Shown here piece by piece: positions 7,616 to 16,435 of a stretch of 27,035 bases of DNA; within the stretch, counting starts at the first letter, position 1; every line of letters begins with the position of its first letter. The notes beneath the pieces are model-generated. The model was not told the origin of the DNA, did no database searches, and was given only the letters and a program-made list of their open reading frames with translations. Source of the DNA: a virus. Position numbers and translations under genes: made by a program. Location: IMG/VR virus record IMGVR_UViG_3300047455_000115, positions 1 through 27,035 of that record, one strand, 5' to 3'.

Positions 7616-9406
7616 GTGAATCAACCATTGCAACGTAAGAATAGATTAACTGGGCAGAGTTTTGGACCTGCGAGTAGTGAAGCACAGTGGTTAGCGGATG
7701 CTGATAGGGTTTTGAAGAGTGGTTTAAGCGGTGTTGCTAATGCTGTTGGCAGTATCCCAGAAGGTTATGACCGTCTTATGGATGCTGCTCCTGGTAATCG
7801 TTGGGACCCTACTTTGGGTGGCGCTCAAGCACTTGGTGATTTGGTACCTGTTCAAGAGGGCATTAACACGCTTGGGAGAGGTGTAAATGCTGGGCTTGAT
7901 GGTGTCCAGCAAGCGCTTTTAACTGGTTTGGATACTGCTGGGAGTGGGTTGGAAACCGCTGATGCGGCTTTGATGGACGCTTTGCGGAAGGCGCAGAGTG
8001 GGTATGGAACTGCTCGGAGAGAAGTCGGAGGTTTCTTAGGTGACGCTGCAAATACCCCGATCCGTAATCTTCGCGGAATCCAAGATGCGGTAGGTACTAT
8101 TCAAGGCGGTTCTGAACCTCCTTTGGAAAATCCTGGTTTAAGTAATTTGAATCTTTCAGATAATGATTACATCCAAATGTTGATGAAAAAGAAAGATCGA
8201 ACTCCAGCGGAGAATGAAGCTCTTACTGATTATTTGACGAATGGTCAGATTAATCGTTTGAATGAAATGATGCTTCCTCCTGAGGTTTCGTCTGGGGCTT
8301 ATAACCCGTATGGCGTTGGGGATGCTGAACAAGATTTGAAAGATGCTATTGCCCGAAAAGAAGCAGGCACTTTAGTTCCCGAAAGAGGAGGGAGCAGCAA
8401 AAGTTCTTCTCCTGACGCTGACGGTGAAATGTATGGGCCAGGAAGACCAGAGTACGAGAAAGCTATAAGAAATCTTGAAGAACAAGAAGCTGCTCGAATG
8501 CAAGCTTTGTTTGACCAAATGTTTCCTGCAGGTGCACAAGCCGAAGGCGGCATGGGATTAGCAGAACAGTTAGCAGACACTAATCGTGGTTACGCTCAAG
8601 GACGTTACAACGATCTAACAGGTTTCTTGGACGCTGAACGCACTAGGGCTGGTGCCCAGTTCGACAGCGACGAAGAAGCGATTGTTAAACAGCTTTTGGG
8701 TTCTGACGCTAAACGTCGTAACGCAGAAGATATGTATACAGCCCGTAGAGGCCAATCGTTTAACGAACTGGAAAGAAAACTTGGTGCTCGTACAGGTGCT
8801 GCAAGTGCAAGATTAAAGAATCTTGGCATTGATCCTGCTGGTTACACGGATGTAGTTGGTCAGGAGATGGGTGCTTTGCTTGGTGCTCAGATGCAGTCTG
8901 GTGCTGATTTGGCTGAGCGTATGGCGATGCTTGGTGCTGAACGTGCTCAGTTGGGTATTGGTCGTGCTAAGGCTGGGATGGCTAAGGAACGTCGGGCGTT
9001 TGATCGGAATGCCTCTGACATGCTGTTCCAGGGTTCTCAGCGGTTGTCGTATGAGCTTCAAGATATTAATGAGGCTTTGATGAATCGTCGTATTAGCGCA
9101 GCGGATGCTGCTGCTGCTTCTGCTGCAGCGGCTAATGAGGCTCGGGCGCAGGCTTCTCGGGCAATGGTTATTGGGCAGTCTTTTGGTATGCCTGGTGATG
9201 TGGCTGCGGCTTCGTCTACGTTCCCTGGGTTGTTGAAAGAGTTTGCTGGGATGGCGGCAGACAACGATCAGGGAATGGCTATGACGTTGACTCCAGAGAT
9301 GCTTCCTGATGGGTTTAAGCATTTAGCTGACGGGCAAAGAACTGCTTCTCTCGATCAAATAATTCAGTTTGGGAAAATTGCTGAACAAGCTGCTCTATAC
9401 GGCTAG
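7616..9406 (+). CDS. Alanine-rich coiled-coil virion protein, probable internal/ejection protein
   Basis: A 596-residue protein starting at GTG with GGAG eight bases before it. After a Gly/Asp/Asn-rich N-terminal third with no membrane segment, residues about 280-520 are nearly all helical, Ala/Gln/Arg/Glu-rich and coiled-coil-like (for example EKAIRNLEEQEAARMQALFD and INEALMNRRISAADAAAASA). In podoviruses, helical Ala-rich proteins of this size between tail genes and lysis genes are usually internal virion (ejection) proteins. The stop precedes the 1638-aa gene by 8 bases. No lytic-transglycosylase motif is seen here. Confidence 0.65.
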   Translation: MNQPLQRKNRLTGQSFGPASSEAQWLADADRVLKSGLSGVANAVGSIPEGYDRLMDAAPGNRWDPTLGGAQALGDLVPVQEGINTLGRGVNAGLDGVQQALLTGLDTAGSGLETADAALMDALRKAQSGYGTARREVGGFLGDAANTPIRNLRGIQDAVGTIQGGSEPPLENPGLSNLNLSDNDYIQMLMKKKDRTPAENEALTDYLTNGQINRLNEMMLPPEVSSGAYNPYGVGDAEQDLKDAIARKEAGTLVPERGGSSKSSSPDADGEMYGPGRPEYEKAIRNLEEQEAARMQALFDQMFPAGAQAEGGMGLAEQLADTNRGYAQGRYNDLTGFLDAERTRAGAQFDSDEEAIVKQLLGSDAKRRNAEDMYTARRGQSFNELERKLGARTGAASARLKNLGIDPAGYTDVVGQEMGALLGAQMQSGADLAERMAMLGAERAQLGIGRAKAGMAKERRAFDRNASDMLFQGSQRLSYELQDINEALMNRRISAADAAAASAAAANEARAQASRAMVIGQSFGMPGDVAAASSTFPGLLKEFAGMAADNDQGMAMTLTPEMLPDGFKHLADGQRTASLDQIIQFGKIAEQAALYG

Positions 9407-9414
9407 GAGTTAAA

Positions 9415-12400
9415 GTGGCAATTCCTCCTCCTCCACGGCCTCAAAACCGTGGGAATATGATTAAAAATCTAAATATAGATTGGGGGAATAAGTCTTCTTC
9501 TGCTCCTTTAGCTGGGTATGTTGCTCCTGCAAAAAAGGGTGGAGGGATATTTGATATTCCTGTCCTTGGACAAATTATTGACGCTATTGATACGCCTCGT
9601 GCTGCCATTGTTTCGGGTATCAAAGAGATAGGTGACATCTTTGATGCTGATAATGATTTCTCGATTGGAGAATTTGTTCAGCAAACCCGTGACAACATCA
9701 TGATGGGTGAGGTGTTGCGGGATTGGGACGTTGATCTTCCTGGGCCTTTAGATTTTGCTGTGGGTCTTGGGTTGGATATTGCTTTAGATCCTTTGACTTA
9801 TATGGCTGGTGCTGGGCTGTTGGCTCGTGGCGCTAAGGCTGCTGATGTGGCGAATGGTTTACGAAAGGCTGCAAAGCTGCCACAAAATGCTAATAGAGCA
9901 GCAGATATGTTGAAGGCTGCACAAAAAGTTGACCGTACTGGGTCTGTGTTGTCTGCAAGTAAATACTTGGACGACATAGGTATTTCGTCTGGTGCTCGTT
10001 TTACAATTCCTGGGACTGGCAAGATTGGTCGCACGATTATTGAGAAGCCGTTACGAAGAATATTTCCTGTTGTCGGCAGGAAGTTAGATGACATGCGTGT
10101 CAGACAGTTGTATACCGATACTGCTGCTGGTCCTGGGGGCATGTTTCGGTGGGGTGATGAAGCAGATCGTGCTCTTGATTTAACTAATCCTAATAATCAG
10201 AAGCTTGTTAGGAATAGGGTTCGGCAGTTGCGAGGTGAGGGACCTGCTGTTGCTGTGAAGCAAGGTTCTGAGGCTGATAAAGCAGCGAGACTGGCTATGA
10301 AGATGGCAGTCGAGATGCCTGGAAGTGCTCAGATGTTAGCGAAGATTCCAGGGAGTACTGCTTTTGTTGCTTGGGCTGCTTCTGGTCCTGGCAAAGCATT
10401 TGCATCGGTTGCGGATACAAAGATGGGTCAGGCGTTTGGTAAAGCGTTTTCAACGAACGTTGATATCAACCAAATGATTCGTTCTAGCAATATAGAGGAA
10501 CAGGTTACTGGTCGTTGGGTTCAGCGTATTGGTTCGCAAGCTAATACGAGGTCGTCAAGGTTTGCTTCGGTAGCAAAGAATGGGGCAGAGAATCTTAAAC
10601 GTGCCGCTGATGATGCTGGTGTTGATTTTGACGAGTTAATGTTGTCTGCTGAAAACGATCTTCCTTATTTGTTTTCGCAGGGTAGTGACTTTGGTATTAA
10701 CCCTAAGCATATGGCTTTAAGGGAACAAGCTCGGGAGTATTTGGACAGTTTGCGGACGATGGTTAATGAGGCTTTGCCGTACAGCGACGATTTAGATGGC
10801 GTTGTTGGTGAGCTTTATTTGATGCGTTATATCGGTAAGGAAGGCGCAGAGAAGCTTGATGAGCTTGGCCGTTTAAGTGGCAAGCCGTTGCCAAAGGGTG
10901 TTGCTGCTGATGACCTGATTCAGGGTAATTCTTTTCATAAGCGTAATTGGATTACGCCTAAAGGAATGAAAGATCTTATTAGGGAGAACTTAAAACCAGG
11001 TGTAAAGCCTGATATTAGTATCGAGAAGCTGATTGATGACCTAGGTGTTGATCCTTCTAAGACTGGTGATGCTTTAGAAGATGCTTTGTTGAAAGCTATT
11101 GACGATGCGGCTGACGATGGTTTCAGAGTTACTGGTACAGATGGGCATGTATACACCAACAAAACGCATGTTGGAACGTTAAAAGATATTGAAGCTGGCT
11201 CTATTAGAGATCAGCTTTCAAGAATGGGTAAAGAAGCTCACGGTAGCGAGTGGGTTGACATATTCGATACGGATATGACTAAAGCTTTGACGAGCTACAT
11301 AGATTCTCATTCTCGTTTTATTCGTTCTCAGTATGTTGTTGATGGTTTAGCGCAACGTGGAATTATTGTTCGTGGCGCTAATGGTCAGTTGAGTCGTGCG
11401 GCTGCTAATCGTTTGACATCTTCGATGAATAGAGCAGGTAAGAAACTTAGTAATGCCCAAATACTTAAAGATAGGTTAGAAGCTACTAAGACTGCTCGTG
11501 ATGAGAAGATTGCTTTTTACACAGGTGAGGCTGGTAAGGCTGGAAGTAAGACAAGTCAACGAGCAGCTACTAAAGCTGCTCTTGAAGTAGCCAGACTTGA
11601 AGGAGAGCTAAGAGCTATTTCTTCTGTTATGGACGCTATAGCTAATGGTTCAGGGATCGAGGGTTTGACTAACGATGCTTTGGCTCTTATCCAACCTGGC
11701 GCTCAGTTCGATCTTCGTAGAGGTGTTGGATACATAAGTCAGAAAGTGAAGCAAACTTCTGAGGAAGTTGCTCGTTTACATAATGCTCGTAATGATGCTG
11801 TTGAGTTGATTCATTCTTTAGATGAGCAGATTGCTCAGGTTGAAGAGATGCTTAAACGCATTGAAGCTGTCAACAATATTGATCCTGAGCTTCAAGGGTT
11901 CTTGCCTTTGTTTGATGGTTATAAAGAGATCCAAGATTCAGTGAATATTATGCGCGAGGGTTTGCGTGCATATAAGTCCACGTTTATTAACCGCATGTTG
12001 GATGACGTTACGGTTCGTGCTGCTGACGATTTAGAAGATTTCTTAAATGGGATGACAGGCGATGGCTTGTTTGATTTCGCTAAGAACGGTAAGCGGCTTA
12101 TAAGTGCTGCTCGTAAAGATGAGCTTGGTCGGATTTCTAGACGGTTGGGTCAGATCTTTAAGGGTAATCCTAAGTGGGAGAAGTGGCTGGAAGAGATGCC
12201 TGAATTGGCGGATCTTAAGCACGCTATTGAGAATCTTGATGAAGGAGACATGGGGATTCTTGCTCGTCTTGAGCGTTACAGACAGATCAAGGGCGCTGAT
12301 GCTTTGATCGATGGGAAGTCTCCTATAGGTAACAATATTGCTGAACTTTTGTCTGATATAGGTGGGGCGGAACGCAGGTTGTTGAATGCGAAGTTGCGTG

Positions 12401-14331
12401 AGATAGAAGAAATTTTAAGACTTGGCTTAAAAGCTGATAGAGGTGTTCCTTATAAACCATTAGCAGGTCAGGTTTCTGATGAAGCAACTGAAGCTTTGCA
12501 AGAAACGTTTGATCTTCTTGGCGTAAAGTTTGAAGAGCTTGAAGTAGCTATGAGCAGTGCTCAGAAGAAGCTTTTGGAAACAGAAGCTTATTTAGCGGAG
12601 CGACGTACTTACTGGCGAGGAAAGAAACAACTCACTGAAAGCGAGTTGTCTGAAGTCAGCGCAACAATGGTTCAGCAACAAAGAATCATTGACGAATTGA
12701 AATTAGAAAAGATGCGGTTAATGGATTCAGATAGGACAACTATCCGAATGAGTGCTGCTGATTCGCAGCAAGCTGCTGCTAATGAGCTTCGCAAAGTACG
12801 CAACCTTCACAATTTGTCAGATGTTTATGGTGGTCGGTTAAACGATTACATGGTTAATATGTCTGGGCTTGGCAACGCCCAAGATGTATCCAATAGAACA
12901 AACAATTTGTTGCGTGGATACAGTCTTGTAGACGGGGCAGGAGAAGGTTCGGTTGAACTGTTTTCTGCTGCGGTTCAGGCTGCTGCTAGAACTGCTGATG
13001 TCAAAGCGATGAGTGACTTTATGAAGAAGTACTCAACGTTTGTGAACTGGTGGAAAGCTCAAGCTGTTGCTACTCCTGGGTTCATTATGAGAAACATGAT
13101 GGGTGGCATGTGGATTAACAACCAGATTGCTGATGTGCCTATGAGTATGCACACAAGAGTTTTGGGTATCCGTCGTGCTGCTGCTAAGGCTGCTCAGGAG
13201 GGTGGCCGTAAAGGCGACATTGCTTACGGTTTGGAACAGCTTATTGCTAACGGGAAACCTGTTGGTTTGAAGAAGTTGGGTATTCCACAGCTTCAGTCTG
13301 CAGTTGATGTGGGTGAGCTTGAAACGTTCTTGACGTGGTATCGGACAGGGATGGCTAGCAGTGGTCAGGTATCTCAGGAAGTTAGATCTTCGTTGGATGC
13401 TATTGGCGGTGGAAAAGGTTCGTGGAAACCGTGGCAAGCAGAGTTTGCTCCGTTTGCTAAAGTTCGTGAGTTAAACCAAGAAGCTGAGTTTATGTTGCGT
13501 GGTTCAGTAGCGCATCACACTGCTATGACTGGTGGAAGCATCGATGATGCTTTCGAGCTTGTAAATAAGTATCACTTTGATTATGCGAATCTGACTCAAA
13601 CTGAACGCAAGATGAAGCAGGTTATTCCGTTCTGGACTTGGCAGAAAAACATTTTGCCTGTGCTTGTTGAGTCGATTGGTAAGAAACCTACTGCTTGGGG
13701 TCGGTTGCAGCAGGTGAAAGGCGAGTTGGAGTTGCATTCTCCTGAAGAAGGGCTAGTGCCTAGCTGGTTCGGAGAGAATATGGGTATACGTTTGCCATTC
13801 AATATTGGTGGGAACAGAGCGTATGCTATTCCTGATTTGCCGTTCCGTGATCTTGCTAAATGGTCTAAAGCTATTGAAGGTAAAGAACCGTGGCGACCTT
13901 TAGCGGAAAGCGTTTTTCCGATGTACAAGCTCCCGATAGAGCTTGCGTTTGGCAAAAAATATTTTGGCAATATCCCGTTCACTGGTCGATATCAACAAGC
14001 CCCTAACTCTTATGGAAAGATTCCTGGGCTTATGCCAGCCCTTGGTGCGCTTGGTTTTGCGAAGAAGAATCGTAAAGGGGAATGGAAAACAACTGACCAA
14101 ACTCTTTATGTGTTAGATCAGTTCATGCCGTTGTTGGGTAGGGTGCGAAGGGTTCTTCCTAATGAAGCTCCTAAACAAGAACGAATGCTAACTACTTGGC
14201 TTTCAGTGTTTCTAGGTACGAACATCCGTCCTAACACTCCTTCAACTAAACGTAGTGAGCTAATTCGTATGCAGAAAGAACTCGCTGAAGAGCTTCGCGA
14301 TAAGAAAGATATAGAATTCCGCAAGGTCTAG
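9415..14331 (+). CDS. Giant 1638-aa internal virion/ejection-type protein
   Basis: The largest protein in the window, starting at GTG after GGAG. Residues about 100-150 contain a hydrophobic segment, LDIALDPLTYMAGAGLLARG, of a type I associate with very large podovirus internal proteins. Several coiled-coil stretches follow (about 655-720, 770-810, 1050-1110). Near 1350-1400 lies the segment FDYANLTQTERK, then VIPFWTWQKNILPVL. It matches a motif seen in large phage structural or ejection proteins, but its function is unknown. By analogy with T7 gp16, such a protein would be carried in the virion and enter the cell with the DNA. No transglycosylase or protease signature is evident. Confidence 0.7.
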   Translation: MAIPPPPRPQNRGNMIKNLNIDWGNKSSSAPLAGYVAPAKKGGGIFDIPVLGQIIDAIDTPRAAIVSGIKEIGDIFDADNDFSIGEFVQQTRDNIMMGEVLRDWDVDLPGPLDFAVGLGLDIALDPLTYMAGAGLLARGAKAADVANGLRKAAKLPQNANRAADMLKAAQKVDRTGSVLSASKYLDDIGISSGARFTIPGTGKIGRTIIEKPLRRIFPVVGRKLDDMRVRQLYTDTAAGPGGMFRWGDEADRALDLTNPNNQKLVRNRVRQLRGEGPAVAVKQGSEADKAARLAMKMAVEMPGSAQMLAKIPGSTAFVAWAASGPGKAFASVADTKMGQAFGKAFSTNVDINQMIRSSNIEEQVTGRWVQRIGSQANTRSSRFASVAKNGAENLKRAADDAGVDFDELMLSAENDLPYLFSQGSDFGINPKHMALREQAREYLDSLRTMVNEALPYSDDLDGVVGELYLMRYIGKEGAEKLDELGRLSGKPLPKGVAADDLIQGNSFHKRNWITPKGMKDLIRENLKPGVKPDISIEKLIDDLGVDPSKTGDALEDALLKAIDDAADDGFRVTGTDGHVYTNKTHVGTLKDIEAGSIRDQLSRMGKEAHGSEWVDIFDTDMTKALTSYIDSHSRFIRSQYVVDGLAQRGIIVRGANGQLSRAAANRLTSSMNRAGKKLSNAQILKDRLEATKTARDEKIAFYTGEAGKAGSKTSQRAATKAALEVARLEGELRAISSVMDAIANGSGIEGLTNDALALIQPGAQFDLRRGVGYISQKVKQTSEEVARLHNARNDAVELIHSLDEQIAQVEEMLKRIEAVNNIDPELQGFLPLFDGYKEIQDSVNIMREGLRAYKSTFINRMLDDVTVRAADDLEDFLNGMTGDGLFDFAKNGKRLISAARKDELGRISRRLGQIFKGNPKWEKWLEEMPELADLKHAIENLDEGDMGILARLERYRQIKGADALIDGKSPIGNNIAELLSDIGGAERRLLNAKLREIEEILRLGLKADRGVPYKPLAGQVSDEATEALQETFDLLGVKFEELEVAMSSAQKKLLETEAYLAERRTYWRGKKQLTESELSEVSATMVQQQRIIDELKLEKMRLMDSDRTTIRMSAADSQQAAANELRKVRNLHNLSDVYGGRLNDYMVNMSGLGNAQDVSNRTNNLLRGYSLVDGAGEGSVELFSAAVQAAARTADVKAMSDFMKKYSTFVNWWKAQAVATPGFIMRNMMGGMWINNQIADVPMSMHTRVLGIRRAAAKAAQEGGRKGDIAYGLEQLIANGKPVGLKKLGIPQLQSAVDVGELETFLTWYRTGMASSGQVSQEVRSSLDAIGGGKGSWKPWQAEFAPFAKVRELNQEAEFMLRGSVAHHTAMTGGSIDDAFELVNKYHFDYANLTQTERKMKQVIPFWTWQKNILPVLVESIGKKPTAWGRLQQVKGELELHSPEEGLVPSWFGENMGIRLPFNIGGNRAYAIPDLPFRDLAKWSKAIEGKEPWRPLAESVFPMYKLPIELAFGKKYFGNIPFTGRYQQAPNSYGKIPGLMPALGALGFAKKNRKGEWKTTDQTLYVLDQFMPLLGRVRRVLPNEAPKQERMLTTWLSVFLGTNIRPNTPSTKRSELIRMQKELAEELRDKKDIEFRKV

Positions 14332-14340
14332 GATTTAGAT

Positions 14341-15114
14341 ATGTCTGAAAGAACAATTATTTCTCGGGACGGGTGGGAAGCCCGTCCCCCTAAACGGCCT
14401 TTCACTAAGTTGAAGCCGTCAAGAGTGCAGGGTGTTGTTCTTCATCACAGTGGTGTGAAGAACGGACCAAAGGGTTTAGCTGCTTTGAAAGCTTATGAGC
14501 GTTTCCATATGGATTCTCGTGGGTGGAACGCTATTGCTTACAACTGGTTGGTAGACGAAGACGGAGTTATTTATGCAGGGCGTGGGGCTGGTGTCGTTTC
14601 TGGTGCTACTAAGGGTTGGAATTCTCGTACTGAGTCGATTTGTTTTACGGGTTGGGGAGAGGTAGAAGCTCCTCAGGCTGCTTTGGATTCTATTAAGTGG
14701 CTGGTTAGCGACATCAATAACCGTTACGGAGGGAAACTGTGGGTCAAAGGACACAGAGATCTAGGAAATTCCACTTGCCCTGGGAATTGGTTGTACAACT
14801 GGCTGAAGTCAGGGATGCCGTCACAAGTTGGCGATCCGAACAGCGTAGATTGGGACGGAATCAAAGCCCATCTGGAGACTCTTAAAGCGGTTGTATCCCA
14901 TAGTCCTCTATCTAGGAGGCGGAAGAGCCGTGGAGAGGCTGTGAGAGCCGTTCAGGAGCGTCTGAAGGACCTTGGGTATGAGCCTGGGGGTATAGATGGC
15001 ATCTATGGATACAACACGAAGCGTGCTGTGAAGATGTTCCAGGTTAAATACTGTTCATTCCTTAAGGTTGATGGCATAGTGGGTGCCAGAACTTGGGATG
15101 TGTTATTCGCTTAA
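14341..15114 (+). CDS. Endolysin: N-acetylmuramoyl-L-alanine amidase with PG-binding domain
   Basis: Cuts the amide bond between MurNAc and L-alanine in peptidoglycan at lysis. The N-terminal Amidase_2/PGRP-like domain (about 6-157) has the zinc ligands expected for T7 lysozyme-like enzymes: the His35-His36 pair in VVLHHSG, His138 in VKGHRD and Cys146 in NSTCPG. The tyrosine in IAYNWLVDEDG (about 68) is in the catalytic position. Residues about 195-255 are a PG_binding_1 domain (AVRAVQERLKDLGYEPGGIDG, then TKRAVKMFQ). There is no signal peptide, consistent with holin-dependent release; the holin candidate lies two small genes downstream. Full-length and intact. Confidence 0.92.
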   Translation: MSERTIISRDGWEARPPKRPFTKLKPSRVQGVVLHHSGVKNGPKGLAALKAYERFHMDSRGWNAIAYNWLVDEDGVIYAGRGAGVVSGATKGWNSRTESICFTGWGEVEAPQAALDSIKWLVSDINNRYGGKLWVKGHRDLGNSTCPGNWLYNWLKSGMPSQVGDPNSVDWDGIKAHLETLKAVVSHSPLSRRRKSRGEAVRAVQERLKDLGYEPGGIDGIYGYNTKRAVKMFQVKYCSFLKVDGIVGARTWDVLFA

Positions 15115-15136
15115 TGGGCCAGTCCCAACACTCTAT

Positions 15137-15142
15137 AGGAGG
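15137..15142 (+). promoter_or_regulatory. Consensus Shine-Dalgarno of the 48-aa gene
   Basis: AGGAGG, eight bases before the ATG at 15151. It is the strongest ribosome binding site in the rightward block and is the main evidence that this short frame is translated. Confidence 0.8.
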
Positions 15143-15150
15143 TCTTATAG

Positions 15151-15297
15151 ATGTCTAAAGAAAGTAAACAGTGGAAAGATTCTTCCTCTGTAGATAATGC
15201 TGAAGCAATGGGTAAGTCTGCTAAGAAAGCGGCAGCATTTTTGCGTTCCTCATCTCTGGGTAACCAGAACCATGGCGGTCGGCCTTTCGGGAAGTAA
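15151..15297 (+). CDS. Small basic protein between endolysin and holin
   Basis: A 48-residue protein found by hand translation, supported by the perfect AGGAGG upstream. The sequence starts MSKESKQWKDSSSVDNAEAM, then has a Lys/Ala-rich middle (GKSAKKAAAFLRSS), and ends NHGGRPFGK. There is no membrane segment. A role in lysis or DNA binding cannot be decided from sequence. Confidence 0.7.
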   Translation: MSKESKQWKDSSSVDNAEAMGKSAKKAAAFLRSSSLGNQNHGGRPFGK

Positions 15298-15304
15298 CCC
15301 GATA

Positions 15305-15442
15305 ATGCCACTTAAGTCTGGTAGTTCTAATGAAGTTGTTTCCCACAACATAGGGAAACTTATTGCTGAGGGATACAAGAAAGAACAAGCTGCAGCTATA
15401 GCTTTCGATAAAGCTAAACGCAGCAGGAAAGGTAAGAAGTGA
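15305..15442 (+). CDS. Small basic MPLKSGSS protein widespread in marine phages
   Basis: A 45-residue basic protein (MPLKSGSSNEVVSHNIGKLI, then EGYKKEQAAAIAFDKAKRS, ending in GKK). The pattern 'MPLK.GSS...S.NI..L...G....QA.AIA..KA' recurs in many phages, usually without assigned function. An in-frame start further upstream would overlap the preceding gene, so the ATG eight bases after that stop is chosen. It overlaps the next start as GTGA, so it is probably translated together with the holin. Confidence 0.75.
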   Translation: MPLKSGSSNEVVSHNIGKLIAEGYKKEQAAAIAFDKAKRSRKGKK

Positions 15443-15633
15443 CCGAAGAAACTGCTAAAACAAAGTTCTCATGGGCTGACTGGATTGAGCGATCTGTCTG
15501 GACGGGTGTGGAAGCAGCGTTAGCTGTTGTTGTCGTTACGGATGTGTCTAGTCTTAAGGCTGCAGCTACTGCGTTCGCTGCCGCTGCAATCGCAGCATTG
15601 AAGACGCTTGCGAAGGCTCGCCTCGGGAGGTAG
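15439..15633 (+). CDS. Putative r1t-type holin
   Basis: A 64-residue membrane protein starting at GTG inside the GTGA overlap. The pattern (a charged N-terminus, WADWIERSVWTGVEAALAV, a short polar turn TDVSSLKAA, then a very Ala-rich second hydrophobic segment, then LKTLAKARLGR) fits the r1t-like holins of actinobacteriophages. Those form membrane pores that release the endolysin. Two membrane-spanning helices (about 17-34 and 40-57) are likely. The location just after the amidase supports it. Confidence 0.75.
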   Translation: MTEETAKTKFSWADWIERSVWTGVEAALAVVVVTDVSSLKAAATAFAAAAIAALKTLAKARLGR

Positions 15634-15638
15634 CTCCT

Positions 15639-15959
15639 GTGGATGAAGAAGAACAGTTCGATGACATTTGGGCAGACTGGATGGCCGAAGAGGGCCTAGC
15701 CATTGAAGATGAGATCCAAGAAACTTTGGTTTCTAGCCGTGGTTTGTTGGATATTGACGATGGAACACATGCTCAATGGATAGATGGAACTCTTGGTGTT
15801 CTTCTTACATTCGATTTATCTGAGGTTCATTCCATTCTTAATGCGTGGGATGAAGCTGAGGATGGGAACATGATGGCCCTTGCAACCTTGATGCATTGGT
15901 TGCAGGGCTTCAGTTGTTTCCTTGAAGCATGCATGTCGAATATTGAAGAAGAGAACTAG
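15639..15959 (+). CDS. Acidic protein of unknown function at the end of the late block
   Basis: A 106-residue, strongly acidic protein (EEEQFDDIWADWMAEEGL at the start) starting at GTG behind GGGAGG. A nearby ATG is in another frame. A helical, weakly hydrophobic stretch (LMHWLQGFSCFLEACMSN) lies at the C-terminus. The stop TAG sits in the CTAG that also provides the stop of the leftward gene from the opposite strand, so the two blocks meet with a two-base overlap. Function unknown; the acidity is compatible with a DNA-mimic or lysis-associated role, but nothing proves this. Confidence 0.65.
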   Translation: MDEEEQFDDIWADWMAEEGLAIEDEIQETLVSSRGLLDIDDGTHAQWIDGTLGVLLTFDLSEVHSILNAWDEAEDGNMMALATLMHWLQGFSCFLEACMSNIEEEN

Positions 15960-16435
15960 GTCTTTCGATTCAAGTACTGTTGTACTGCTGGTTCTCTCAG
16001 CAAACTAGTTCGCAGTTTTTCTGCTAGTTCATCTCTGCGTCTGGCCATAGTTGTTTTGGGGATGTCTAATATTATGGCCACAAAACGCAAAGAAAGACCC
16101 ACGTCAACGAGCATGTGGTAAAGCCACTGCTCGTCTTCTGTGAGTCCTATGAATGTTTCATGTACTGCGAGAATAAGATCTTCTCGGTTTTCTTCTCGTT
16201 CTTCTATAGACCGAAGCGGGTCCTCGAAAGGACCCGCCTCCATAATGCTTTGCATTTCTGTTTCAGGCGTTGGCCTGTAAAGAACTTCTTTCCTAGCTGA
16301 TCTGTTTGTTTCTCCCCAGTGACCACTTTTAGGTTTGCTGGTTACGTTTGTCCAAGGTCGTTGTGGTTGCAGTGAAGGAAAGTTTGCTTTCCTAAGAGCG
16401 TTAAAGAGTTTTGCTCCCTCGCTCTCCTCATCCAC
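15956..16435 (-). CDS. Sigma-factor region-4-like HTH protein
   Basis: A 159-residue protein, GTG start, overlapping the upstream gene by 8 bases. Residues about 70-145 read as an RNA polymerase sigma region-4-like helix-turn-helix: DPLRSIEEREENREDLILAV, then LTEDEQWLYHMLVDVGLS, then FVAIILDIPKTTMARRRDEL with the recognition helix at about 127-142. A basic, Pro-rich N-terminus (15-50) carries no region-2 signature. It is the last gene of the leftward replication unit, which makes it a candidate timing factor that could redirect transcription to the late rightward genes. An HTH regulator other than sigma is the main alternative. Confidence 0.6.
   Translation of the reverse strand: MDEESEGAKLFNALRKANFPSLQPQRPWTNVTSKPKSGHWGETNRSARKEVLYRPTPETEMQSIMEAGPFEDPLRSIEEREENREDLILAVHETFIGLTEDEQWLYHMLVDVGLSLRFVAIILDIPKTTMARRRDELAEKLRTSLLREPAVQQYLNRKT

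Noticed and set aside
8813-9322. 169-codon leftward frame
   Set aside because: Antisense to the coiled-coil virion gene with His/Ser/Arg-rich composition; explained by codon bias of the real gene.
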